This document shows positions 1 to 9,625 of a stretch of 64,000 bases of DNA, piece by piece. The notes under the pieces were generated by a model that did not search any database, was not told the origin of the DNA, and saw only the letters and a list, made by a program, of their open reading frames with translations. The stretch is from Diphasiastrum complanatum. Its lineage: Eukaryota; Streptophyta; Lycopodiopsida; Lycopodiales; Lycopodiaceae. The DNA is taken from contig CM055111.1 of the NCBI GenBank assembly GCA_029204225.1, positions 46,002,255 through 46,066,254 on the forward strand. Reading direction: 5' to 3'. Positions within the stretch are counted from its first letter, which is position 1. The number at the start of each line of letters is the position of its first letter. A program made the position numbers and the translations under genes.

Positions 1-32
1 TTTGTGAAGTTGCTTTTTTATCTAAGGAGGAG

Positions 33-735
33 TTGTGGCATAGAAGGTTGGGTCATCCTATCTTTAAGTCTATGTCTTCTGTGGTCAAGAAAGTAAAGGC
101 TATTGGCCTTCCAAAATCTCTCTTCGAAGATTCCAAGCCTTGTGAGGCTTGTGCCATTGCAAAATCACATAGAAAGCCATATCAAAAGTCTTTTATCAAG
201 ACAACTCATCCTTTGGAGCTTATACACTCGGATGTTCATTTTTCTTCTTCTGAAAGTATTGGTGATGCAACATGTTTTGTCACCTTTATTGGTGACTTTA
301 CTAGAAATACTTGGTTGTATCTACTTTCTTCAAAAGCTATGGTATTTGATCACTTCCTAATCTTCCAAGCTTATGTTGAGAAACAGTTTTCTTTCAAAGT
401 TAAAGCTTTAAGATGTGATGGAGGAGGTGAATACATCTCCAACAAGTTTCATGAATATTGTGAAGGTGAAGGCATAAAGAGAGAGTTTTCTTGTGCTTCT
501 TCTCCATCTCAAAATGGAGTTGTTGAGAGGAAAAACAGATCTTTATGTGAATGTGCTAAAGCAATCCGAGTTGAAGCTTCTTTTCCTATTGAATATTGGG
601 GTGAAGCTATAAATTGTGCAAACTATTTGTGCAATAGATTACCTCACAATGCACTTGCTGAAAAATCACCTTTTGAAGTCTTGTTTCAGAAGAAATCTAA
701 GGTAGATCACCTTAGAGTTTTGGATGTGCTTGTTT
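33..735 (+). pseudogene. Copia pre-integrase zinc region and integrase core (broken)
   Basis: The frame is open from the window edge. The residue at 33 is an internal Leu, not a start. It shows the HHCC region (LWHRRLGHP, then CEACAIAKSH about 40 residues on), then the integrase core. Catalytic residues: first Asp in ELIHSDVH; the second sits in ALRCDGGGEY, where the usual RSDNGGE is altered but Asp is kept; Glu in QNGVVERKNR. The frame leaves homology near 735, where the other copies continue with the GCTCYV-type segment, so a frameshift lies there. Integrase would join element DNA to the host chromosome. This copy is inactive because the polyprotein is broken. Confidence 0.9.
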
Positions 736-748
736 TGTTCATGTACCC

Positions 749-1720
749 TTGGAAACAAGGAAAAGAAATGATCCTAATTCTATTAAAGGGATCATGGTTG
801 GATATGCATCCAACAAGAAAGCTAATAGAATCTATGTTCCCTCTACCTCAACTACAATTGAGAGTAGGGATGTTATATTCCATGAAAATAAAAAATACAT
901 CCTTGAAGAGGCCGATTCAAAAATTCTCACAAAGATACTCCAATCATCACCCTTGAAGACTATCATGGAGAGATGGGGCCGAGAATTGAGGAGGAGTCAC
1001 CTCAAATCTTTTCACCAAGGAGATCTCAAAGAGAAAGATCTGAGCCTAGAAGGCTTACTTATGAAGATAGAGGCAAGCAAGTGGAACTCAACTCCACTAA
1101 TTGTGCTTATTTTATTTCACATGAGGAGCCAAAGGATGTATATGATGCACTCAATTCAAAGGAATGGTATCTTGCCATGAAGGAGGAATATGATGCTTTG
1201 ATGGCCAACAAGACATGGGAGCTTGTGGATCTTCCATCCAACAAGCACACCATTGTTTGCAAGTGGGTTTTTCGAGTCAAGTATAATCAAGATGGCACAA
1301 TCAACAAGTACAAGGCTAGGCTTTGTGCAAAGGGTTTTGCTCAACTTTATGGACTTGATTATGAGGAGACTTTTGCTCCAGTTGCAAAGATGGTATCAAT
1401 TAGAATCATAATTTCTATTGCTTGTTTTTTCAATTGGCAAGTTCTTCAACTAGATGTCTCTAATGCATTTTTAAATGGATATCTAGAAGAAGAGACATAT
1501 ATGGATCAGCCTATTGGGTTCATCCATGACAAAGACAAAGTTTGCTTGCTCTTCAAAATTCTATGGCTAAAGCAAGCTCCAAGGTCATAATATTCTCGAC
1601 TTAACACCTTTCTTGAGTCACTAGGATTTAATCTTAGTAACTATGATCCTTCCTTGTATGTCAAGTTTTTTTATAGAGATATTGTCATCCTTCTTATTTA
1701 TGTTGATGATATCGTTCTAA
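749..1720 (+). pseudogene. Copia linker and reverse transcriptase (broken, 3' part deleted)
   Basis: Frames 749-975 and 973-1590 carry the integrase-RT linker (KGIMVGYASNKKANRIYVPS, then PRIEEESPQIFSPRRSQRER) and the RT fingers and palm: CKWVFRVKYNQDGTINKYKA, ETFAPVAKMVSIR and QLDVSNAFLNGYLEEE. A TAA stop at 1588-1590 replaces the W-Y region after KQAPRS. RT homology resumes after it and reaches the catalytic YVDD box at 1699-1710. Just after YVDDIVL the sequence jumps (near 1722) straight into the C-terminal part of RNase H, so the RT thumb and most of RNase H are deleted. Confidence 0.88.
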
Positions 1721-1721
1721 C

Positions 1722-1948
1722 GCCAGCAACCCAATATTCCATGCAAGGAGCAAACATATTGAAGTTGCACATCACTTCATGAGAGAGAAGCTCATTGGAG
1801 GGGAAATCTACTTGGAGCACATCGACACATCATCTTGTATTGCTGACATGCTCACCAAACCTTTGAGCAAGAGTTCCTTCATCAAGCATAGAGCCAATCT
1901 TGGAGTAATACCAAGATCCATGTTCAAGTCAATATATATAGTTTTTAG
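1722..1948 (+). pseudogene. Copia RNase H C-terminal tail
   Basis: After the deletion, the sequence encodes the end of copia RNase H (the HARSKHIEVAHHF-like stretch with changes, then CIADMLTKPLSKSSFIKHR and LGVIPRSM). The open frame runs on into the LTR and stops at 2025-2027. The RNase H catalytic acids lay in the deleted part, so no activity is possible. The tail is followed directly by the polypurine tract AGGAGGAG (1947-1954), as expected for the 3' end of a copia internal region. Confidence 0.85.
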
Positions 1949-1954
1949 GAGGAG

Positions 1955-2741
1955 TGTTGGAAAAATAATCCATCTTGACTTTAGGCTTGCTACAAACATT
2001 GTACCATGCAAGTATGTAGTTCCATAAATGCAAATGCCAAGTTTGGCCTAGATAGAACTCGAGCTATATGAATTTGTCATATCTAGTTTGATGATTACAG
2101 CTTGCATATAGATTGTAGACTTAGAATTAGCAAAAATATGCTAGTAGAAACTCGTACCATTTCACATGCATTAATTGTAAGTGATCCATAGTGACATGTA
2201 AGGCATGCACAAAGTGAAATGGACACTTGCATGCTGATTGTACATTTCTAGTTAGAACTAGGACACTTGGTAAAAGTAGGTAGAAATACATGCATGAGCC
2301 GTGACAAATGTCACATAGACTCTAGTTTTCATTTTAGATGTCATCAAAAGGTGGATGGATGTGGTTCTACCTCGAGCTACCTCAAACTCCATAAATATGT
2401 GTAGCTCTCCTCATAATTTTTTATGAAGAACCAAAGCATTTTAGCTATCTTTTGTCATTTTGGATCCACACAATTTTTTGCTTGATATCTCTCTATCTTT
2501 CTCTCTCCAACTCGTGTTGAGGCTAATGCTAATACACTAATTTCTTGTACTTTTGCTCATTTATGATTCATTGCTATCATTCTCTGATGCTTAGCATGCT
2601 AGATTGTGGTTAAGCCATAACGTCTGTACTAGATCTTGCTATTCAATCTAGAATCAGGTTATTGTGCTAATCATAAAGCTTAATTAGATCTATCATACTT
2701 GTGGATCTTCCCCACACGTGTGAATTCTGGAAATTTTGTCA
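1955..2741 (+). repeat. Copia 3' LTR of C1
   Basis: The LTR starts TGTTGGAAAAATAATCC right after the polypurine tract and ends at about 2741 (TTTTGTCA). Its length is about 787 bp. The second half, from about 2304, is found again at 42315-42753, which fixes the family and approximate end. It holds a CT-rich stretch near 2490 and the palindrome CACACGTGTG at 2714-2723, which also occurs in the other copia LTRs here. No target-site duplication can be checked because the 5' end of the element is off the window. Confidence 0.85.
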
Positions 2742-3100
2742 ATTAACTCTAAAGATCCAAACATGATAGTTAGAGTTATGCTCTGATGAAGTAAGCGAGG
2801 TTTAGTATTGGAATAAATGACCTTGACAGGGCTGTCTTCAGTGTTGATCATGTGTTGCGGGAATAAACTCAGGTTGGCACACAAAACGACGACACAGATA
2901 TAGATCATAGCTGCAAACCTAGGTGTTTGATTCTTAGAAATCAGACATCGAATATTGACATGCGGGACATAGGAGACTGATTTATGGAGCACATTCAGAG
3001 GTTCGACCAGTTAGTTTCAGAATCACTAGCAGAAGAGCGAGAGTGAGATTCATAATGTTGAATGACTTTTATGGGTTCTAATGACAGCATAACTTCAGCA

Positions 3101-3516
3101 TTAAGGAGAACTGTCTGTAGAGGAGGATGAAATATCTTTTGAAAAAGTATCAACTGGAAGTTTACCTACTCTATGAAGACTGATTTTAGGAATAGGAAGA
3201 AACATAATTTTGGCTACAATTTCCTTTTTCTGGATCATGTACATAGCATGAGATTTATTAAAAAGATGTATGCAGATGTTTTGCGGAGTAGTATATGCTT
3301 GTAAAAGAGGGAGTAAAGTACGTGACAACTTTAATTGATGAATTGTCTGGACTTGAAAAAGATACCCTGGTGGTGGCTGTACGCAATACCAGTATTGACA
3401 GTGAATGTTTCTCGTGATGAGATGGGAATATTGGCGCGGGCTTGTATTAGGTACCGATTTGCTTGCACCTTGATTTTCCATAGTGGATTACGTGTAGAAA
3501 AGAGAGCAATATTCAT
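3101..3516 (-). pseudogene. dUTPase-like domain of the endogenous pararetrovirus (frameshifted)
   Basis: Two overlapping minus-strand frames (3516-3331 and 3481-3101) together look like a trimeric dUTPase domain split by a frameshift. The first contains a strand ending TFTVNTGIAY, the usual V-x-TG-[IL] element. The second contains PPPGYLFQVQ, then NICIHLFNKS and EIVAKIMFLPIP, resembling the I-x-V-x-L-x-N and G-D-R-I-A-Q elements of dUTPases, followed by VGKLPVDT. The classic G-V-I-D-x-D-Y motif is not intact. The frame upstream runs back into the coat-protein region, so it was probably part of one polyprotein. dUTPase hydrolyses dUTP and keeps uracil out of DNA. The fold assignment is my inference from motif order. 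Confidence 0.55.
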
Positions 3517-3690
3517 CGTTTGGCGAGCAGCTTCAAGACAACCGGCCTCATCAGAAGGAGTGGGGGAATAGGAATGAGCCTGAGGAGCAGGAAGTTGTTG
3601 GGGCGTAACTGGACTAGATTGTTTTGCCAGATGGAATTTATGAGGGGTTTGCGGCGTGTATTGAGGAGTAGCAGGACGATGACGAGATTG

Positions 3691-4685
3691 CTAGGATGAG
3701 CGACGAAGAGATGAATGTACAGGATGCAGACTGCGGAATGGACTCTGGGATTGTAATTGCCGACGGACAGGAGAGGGTTCGAGAGAACTCATTTTTTCAA
3801 TAGATTTAGCAGGAGTACGACCAGCAAAGATATCGACAATACGAGGGTCGGGAGGAGGTTGTATAACAGATTCTTTCTGAGTGATATTGTTCAGCATGGA
3901 AAAATATGGCTTCTTAGCAAGGGGAATGAGCTGAGTTTGAAAATGGCAAAAAGAAGATATATTTTGTTCGGTGAATGCATCACCAAAATCATCTTCTGTT
4001 GAGTCGTCTTTATTGTGGTCAGCAGGAGCAGGTTCATCTTCTGTAGAATCTTCATGTATAGGTTCTTTCCCTGGTCTGTGAGATTTGTGAGATCTACCAC
4101 CACGACCAAGCATGTTAAGTGGATAACAAGAGTTAGAACCACAGTTTGAGCCACATGCATCAGTGTTAAAAATAGAAGTAACCGGGTGGAGGAGTCTGAA
4201 TCAGACAGATCAGAAGGAGAGAGATCAAACATCCAATCAATAGAAATAGCATCAGAAGTGGAAGAACTAGTAATGCATACTCGAAATTTTCTTCAAGCTG
4301 AATGCTATTGAATTGTTTCTTCTTGTTTTTGTCAGGACAATTTTTGGCCCAATTACCAGGTTTCTAACAGATAAACAATTCTTGGGATTTTCGGCAGGAA
4401 GTCGTTTTAAGAACCTTCTACGAGGATGTATCTGAGTACGAAATGAGAATTGCTTATGAATAGAATGAAACTTAGGCTTAGAAGCACATTTGCAAACTTT
4501 ACGGGATGTACGAGAACAACCAAAATCTTTTGGAGTAAAATTTGATTTACAAAACGAAACGGACGGTTTATTACGAGAAATAGCTTTACCAGCGGATTTG
4601 AGAGTGCATAGATCAGTAATGCATTGCATAATTGTGTGAGTGATAAATCCCAACGTGGGTTCAGCTAGATCAATGTGCTTCTCTT
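3691..4685 (-). pseudogene. Pararetrovirus coat-protein C-terminal region (broken)
   Basis: Minus-strand frames at 4653-4267 and 4113-3691 match, at the protein level and in order, those at 37836-38090 and 38262-38627 on the plus strand (shared MQCIT, CTLKSAGKAISRNKPSV, KVCKCASKPKF, QFSFRTQI; then DAFTEQNISSF, KKPYFSMLN). The CCHC zinc knuckle that is readable in the plus-strand copy is frameshifted here near 4330-4345. Downstream the frame becomes Ser/Pro/Arg/Gln-rich and leads into the dUTPase-like region. In this virus family the region packages genome RNA; this copy is a relic. Confidence 0.75.
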
Positions 4686-5163
4686 AGTCGAGGAGGAGCC
4701 TGGAGGAGGTAGTTGTTGGTCTTTGCTTGAGTCTTACGGTTTGACGGTTGACCAGTCTTGTATACAACGAAGGAGCACCGAGCACCCTTTCAGAAGTCAA
4801 AAGCAAGACTTATTATTGGAGGCTTTAGGAAGGCTCTTTAATGCAAAGGTCACCATTTGCAAGTCGTCATTGCATTGCAAGTGAATCATCCTCTATGGTC
4901 AATCATCACGACAACTCTTTTGAGTTTCCCTCTAATAATATTGTCATCATTTTTTTTCAAACAAGAAGTGTGTGGTGTTATGCCACTAAGGCTTTCTATA
5001 ACATTAAAATTGTTGGATTGAAAGGTAGTTTAGGAGTGTAGAGTTAGTGGAAGTAGTGTTAGTGGTGGTAGAGTTAGGAAAAAAGTAAGGAACTAACTAA
5101 AAGGAGCATCTATGCATAGTTAGGTATCTATCCAGTGATCTAACCCTTGTTGACAGGCGGGAG
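4686..5163. other. Unassigned DNA between V1 and C2
   Basis: About 480 bp with no recognisable domain. A purine-rich patch follows the viral break (GAGGAGGAGCCTGGAGGAGG near 4690) and the right half is AT-rich with repeated GTTAGTGG-type words near 5042-5070. Short open frames exist but show no motif. I see no LTR boundary here, so the 5' truncation of the next copia piece is a plain break. Confidence 0.5.
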
Positions 5164-5165
5164 GG

Positions 5166-6494
5166 CTACTACAATAGCAGATATTTGACCCTACAAAAGA
5201 GTATGCAAATTTTGTGCAATCTTATGCTATCAAGGAGGAGCTACTATCTTTGGAGGCTCTGCATGATGTTCTTATTCCTGAAGAATGCAGGCAAAAGAAC
5301 AAGCTGTTGAAGATCAACACAATTTCAAGGAAGGATGGTGGTTGTGGCGAAGCTCACTTTGCCAAGATCAAATCAAGAGGGAGGAGCAAGAACAATTTTT
5401 CTCAAGCCTTCACCAAGGACAAATCAAAGGACAAAGCAAAGGACAAAGACTATGGTGAAGTAGAAGATGATTCAACTCATTCTTCTAACTTCAAGAAGAA
5501 GACTCAAGAAGATCAAGCCAATTTTATCATAGAAGACTCACATGCAAGTTGTGAAGAGGCATCTCTCATGATGTCTAGTTTATCCTCTTTATCCTTTAAT
5601 GATGTATCTTTGTGTATTGATAGTGGAGCCACAACTCATATGAGTTGCTCCAAGAGTTCTTTCATTTCTATTGAACTTTTTCAAGAACTTAAAGATTCAA
5701 TATACACAGCTGTTGGTGATGCATGTGCAATTGAAGGAGTTGGAAGTTGTTCCTTGAATCTTGCATCTTCTATGAATTTTACACTTTCCAACGTACTTTA
5801 TGTTCCTAATCTCACAAATAATGTGATTAGTGTTGGAAAGTTATTTGATGATGGTTTTGAAGTGGAACGCAATGTCAATAGTTGTTTCATAAAGAAAGAA
5901 GATAAGATCCTTGCATGTGGGTCTAGATATGGAGGCATTTTCAAGCTAAATGTGCATGAAATTGCAGGTGCATGTGATGTTGCATTGATGACTTATGTTT
6001 ACAAGGAGTTATGGCATAGGAAGTTGCATGTTACCAATTTCAGATCTATGCCTATTATAGTCAAGAAGATCAAGCCAAGAGTGGCTTATTCTATGGCAAA
6101 ATCACATATGGATCCATATTTGATGTCTTCTACCAAGACAAAACATCCTATGGAGTTGGAGCATTCGGATGTTCATCTTTCTTTATCAGTAGGCAAGGAA
6201 GGTGTTTCTTGCTTTACATGTACTATTGATGATTCCACAAGTTACATTTGGCTATGTCTTGTCTCTTCAAGTTTAATGGCGCATGTGTATTTTCCATCAT
6301 GCAAAGCTTTTTGGAGTTATGGAGCTAATGGAAGGAGTGCACTATATGGAGTCTTGTTCAACTATAAGCCTAAAATTGTGTACCTTAGTGTTCTTGAAGA
6401 TTATTGCATTGCATGTGGTTTCTTGGAAGGAAAGAAGGATGAAGATCCAAAGTTGAGTTTTGCTTATCTCAAAGATCAAGTAAGACCATTCTAG
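5166..6494 (+). pseudogene. Copia gag C-terminus, protease and truncated integrase
   Basis: An open frame with no true ATG at its left end; it enters in mid-gag (FVQSYAIKEEL). The basic KDKSKDKAKDKD stretch is present but the CCHC knuckle that follows it in C3 is missing. Protease is readable: CIDSGATTHMSCS with the D-S-G triad, then NVLYVPNLTNNVISVG. Pre-integrase follows (KELWHRKLHV), but the Cys pair of the HHCC finger is deleted (RVAYSMAKSH), and the core is cut after a degenerate first catalytic region (LEHSDVHLSL). The last 60 residues jump to a remnant of the integrase-RT linker. The frame ends at 6494. Confidence 0.82.
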
Positions 6495-7285
6495 TTTTGA
6501 ATGAAGTCTTTAGTTTGAAATTGATTGTTGTCATTGGTGACTTGATTATGTTTCCAAAACATCTAGAAAGCAAGATACTGTACCATCATTTGTATGCTCT
6601 TAAATTGAGTAAGAGCAAGAGTGAGTTTAGTACTCATAGTTTGAAAAAAGGAGTTTTTTCATGTTTTGAGACATATTGTGAATTTCTTTTGAGAGTAAGT
6701 GAAACATCCAATGAGGACACTTACATCCTTAAAAAAGTATTTAGCCTGAATTTGATCAAGTTTGAGTATGGTTTCAAGATTAGATCCATTTTGGATAGAG
6801 TTCATAGTGTTTGGACTAATGAAGCTAGTGTGCTTAATCTTGAATATTGCTCAAGGTATAATCTTGATCTATATGATCTTTGTGGTCATCATCAGGCTTG
6901 AAGGCCTCAGATTTTTCAGATTTTAGTGCAGCCAACTTCATGCATGTGGACTTTGCAAACCCAGGATCGACATCAGGCATGGAGGAGGCACATTGGCATA
7001 GTAGCATATTGGTGGAATATTTTTCAGAGGCATTTGAAAAAGATATCTGTCAAACAGATCTTATCATGGTTATGGTAAGGGTGCTGCTATGATGGATTCT
7101 TTGATTATCTTCAATTCAAATTCAAAGCAAAGAATCCACACACACAAAAAGTTTCTTCATCAACAATTCGACGAACTTTGGAGGATTTCAAGTTCAATTG
7201 ATCAAGCCTGTGAAGAATTGAAAAAGATTATCTATGTTAGATATAGGGGTCTTATGTTTTTTACATCAAGCATCTAGGTGTAGGA
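6495..7285 (+). other. Recurrent module, copy A, in place of RT/RNase H
   Basis: This occupies the position of RT and RNase H but resembles neither. Frame 6497-6901 contains YALKLSKSKSEFSTHSLK and FLLRVSETSNEDTYI; the second part matches, in order, copy B (VRVSESSSKDTYLHNEVFSL) and, more weakly, copies C and D. The DNA core lies at 6677-6727. Frames 6880-7092 and 7089-7277 continue open but carry no known domain. Whether the module ever made protein is unknown; the frames are short and broken. Confidence 0.6.
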
Positions 7286-7831
7286 TGTTGATAGGAATAA
7301 ATTTGGCATAGATGGCAAATTATGCATTTCCACTTGTAATGCCACTATTGAGATAAAATAGAGTAAGAGGCTAAACACTTGCTAATTAGAGTGTAGACAA
7401 GTGTAAAGTTTTTGTTTGATAAATTCCAAGAGGTCCAATAGGATATAGAGGTGGAACCTTGTGAGGTCCAATAGGAAATTGAGATGTGCTTGAATATAGT
7501 CCAATAGAATTAAGAGGTGCATAGATTTGGTGATTTCATGGATTTTGTGAATTATTGGATTTCTAGATTTCTCTCTCTACCCGAGAGCTCTTGATACATT
7601 TTCTCTCTCTACCCGAGGAGAGCAGCTTATTTTTACTTAGATTATTTTTTGAATATTTCCCACACGTGTGAGTGAGAGTTGGAAGTGATTGAATGCATGT
7701 AGTAGTGTGTTTTTGCCATAGGATTCAAGATTGATCTTGATTCTCAATCTAGTCTTGATCTTGGTGCATCTACACACCTTAGGAGATCACAAGTACATGT
7801 AGTGGATAGTCCACACATGTGAAATTCAACA
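7286..7831 (+). repeat. Copia LTR shared by C2 (3') and C3 (5')
   Basis: This 546-bp LTR runs from TGTTGATAGGAATAAA to GAAATTCAACA. On its left it has a purine-rich tract as a 3' LTR should; on its right it is followed at once by a tRNA-Met primer site as a 5' LTR should. It therefore closes C2 and opens C3. It carries CTCTCTACCCGAG twice near 7570-7615 and the palindromes CACACGTGTG (7661-7670) and CACATGTG near its end. Confidence 0.88.
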
Positions 7832-7844
7832 TGGTATCAGAGCC
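7832..7844 (+). other. Primer binding site, initiator tRNA-Met
   Basis: TGGTATCAGAGCC starts directly after the LTR's terminal CA. It complements the 3' end of plant initiator tRNA-Met, the usual minus-strand primer of copia elements. Confidence 0.93.
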
Positions 7845-8587
7845 TACCTAAGGTTACCATGCATTTTGATCCATCTAACTGAAAAATTTTCATCAATCTT
7901 GAGCTAGAAGTTGTCAAGGCCCATTTTCCTAGCTATCTTGTTCAATCTTGGATCAAAAGTGATCAAAAGGACACTGATTGGGTCTGACCTAGTACTGTAC
8001 GGAATCAGGTGCTTAGACACGTGTGAGGAACATCCAATTTCAATTTGGAAGTTCTCTCTCATGTTTGATCCATTTATCTTGCTTGATAGCTTGTTTTGAA
8101 GCTATTTTTGTCTGGTTTCTGTTGCAATCAGTTTCATTCCATTTGGTTGAGCCAATCAAAAGTTATAAGATTTCGAATAGGGTTAGGAAGGGCACCTAGA
8201 CCTGGGTGGACACATTTGGTTTGGTCAAGAGATTGCTTGGTTGATCCAAAATCACAGTTGTATGCTTGCCAATCTCATCTATATGTGATCTAGGCACTGT
8301 TTTGAGATCTTAGCCATTTTGTTTCATGCAATATCATTGTATTTGAGTCAAATTTGGTTTCTTAGTGTATTTCACACGTGCTAAGAGTGTTAGATCCTAA
8401 CTTTGCCTATACTCCATCATTTGATGTGAAATAGATCTTGTTTTAGAGAGATTTGAGTAGCTAGGGAGAATCAATTCACAAATTGTTGTAAGATCTTTCA
8501 TAGAAGGAGATAGTACTCAATTATTGGATCCTATTGAAAGTGTGTAACAACATTTATTGTTCATCATTTGAGTTTTCTTCACCTCAA
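7845..8587 (+). other. Untranslated leader of copia C3
   Basis: A leader of about 740 bp between primer site and gag start, without a convincing coding frame. It contains ACACGTGTGAGG (about 8017) and TTCACACGTGC (about 8371), variants of the LTR palindrome. It resembles in style the leaders after 21750 and 14679. Confidence 0.6.
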
Positions 8588-9625
8588 ATGTCTTCAATGG
8601 GTTCATCCTTGTTGGAACCAAGTGAAAGATTGACCACTTCAAATTATTCAATTTGAAAAATGAGGATGGAGTCCATCTTGATCCTTCAAGACGTGATGGA
8701 CATAGTTCTTGGCCTTGAAGAAGAACCACAAGTTCTTCAAGAGGTTCAAAAATACAAAAAGAGAGCTAGGATGGCTCTCCACTACATTAAGATGAATGTC
8801 TCTAATGAGATATTGAGGGAGATAGGTACCTGTACAACAGTCAAAGAAGCTTGGGATTGTCTAAAGACTATCTATGAGGCTAAGAATACCTCTAGGCTTC
8901 TCACTCTTAGGAATCAAATCTTTCAAAGTAGCCAAAAGAGTGATGAGAGTGCATCTAGTTATGTTTTGAGAGTAAAAGATATTCATAGAGAGCTTGCTTG
9001 CATTGGTGATTCCATCAATCAAAATGAGCTAGTTCAAGTCATTCTCAATGTCTTGAGAAGTGAGTTTGATAATCTTGTCCAATCCTATGCCATTAAGGAG
9101 GAGCTACCAAGTTTGGAGGCTCTCCAAAGTGTGCTAATTTCAGAAGAATCAAGACAAGAGTACAAGCTCTTGAGGATGGACAAGATTTCTCTCACTCATA
9201 ATGATGACAAAGCTCTCTTTGCCAAGGATAAGCACAAAGAGAGGAGCAAGAACCAACATCAACAATCCTCAAGCAAGGACAAAGTCAAATCCAAAGACAA
9301 AGATGAGAAGGAAGATGATTCCTCTAATGCTTCATCATCCAAGCTCAAGAAGAAGAAGAAGATCAAGTGCTTTTATTGTGGCAAGAAAGGTCATTATGCC
9401 ACCAATTGCTTCAAAAAGAAGAATCAACTCAAGCAAGCCAATATTACCAATGAGAAGGAAGACACTATTGCAAGTGATGGAGAGGGATCTCTTATGGTCT
9501 CTAGTTTCTCATCTACTCCTTTCAAGAAGGACGGCCTATGGTATATTGATATTGGAGCCTCTTCACATATGTGTATCTCCAAGGACTCTTTCTCTTCTAT
9601 TGCACCTTATGATGTCTTGCCATGC
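8588..9625 (+). pseudogene. Copia gag and start of protease (C3)
   Basis: The family start is the ATG at 8588 (MSSMGSSLLEPSERLTTSNY). A TGA at 8654-8656 replaces the conserved Trp of the NYSxWK motif, so the frame effectively resumes at the ATG at 8660 (MRMESILILQD). The UBN2-type gag domain follows, then a Lys/Asp-rich stretch, then an intact CCHC knuckle, CFYCGKKGHYATNC. Protease begins with YIDIGASSHMC, in which the catalytic D-S-G has become D-I-G. Copia homology ends near 9625, after the YDVL motif, and the frame continues into unrelated coding sequence. Gag would form the particle shell and bind RNA; this copy is dead. Confidence 0.88.

Larger units (their letters stand above)
1..2741 (+). 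mobile_element. Ty1/copia remnant, 3' half with 3' LTR (C1)
   Basis: The window opens inside a decayed Ty1/copia element read on the plus strand. Its order is the copia order: pre-integrase and integrase core, linker, RT, a deletion, RNase H tail, polypurine tract and 3' LTR. Gag, protease and the 5' LTR lie outside the window or are lost. The reading frame is broken by a frameshift near 740, a stop at 1588-1590 and a deletion near 1722, so it cannot make a polyprotein. Its closest relatives in the window are the copia pieces at 5164-6494 and 8588-9625. It abuts a pararetrovirus fragment at 2742. Confidence 0.92.
2742..4685 (-). mobile_element. Endogenous pararetrovirus fragment, coat protein to dUTPase-like region (V1)
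   Basis: Read on the minus strand, this stretch is colinear with the plus-strand copy at 37770-38627 (coat-protein region) and extends beyond it into a dUTPase-like region. Gene order, motifs and the reverse-transcribing context point to a Caulimoviridae-like virus. Both flanks are abrupt: the C1 LTR on the left and unrelated DNA from 4686. No LTR or target duplication bounds it, which fits passive integration of viral DNA rather than transposition. It carries frameshifts and stops throughout. The part below about 3100 could not be assigned. Confidence 0.8.
5164..7285 (+). mobile_element. Decayed non-autonomous copia with replaced pol region (C2)
   Basis: A 5'-truncated copia internal region. 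It begins within gag, passes through protease and part of integrase, then enters the unusual module shared with 42754-43359, 45810-46128 and 52860-53548 instead of RT and RNase H. It ends with a purine-rich stretch (GGTGTAGGA) and the LTR at 7286. No functional polyprotein can be made from it. Gag and integrase are closest to C1 and C3. Confidence 0.8.

Noticed and set aside
2693-3100. A 99-codon minus-strand frame considered as viral protease or RT.
   Set aside because: No D-S/T-G or YxDD motif could be found; the frame partly runs into the C1 LTR. Left unassigned.
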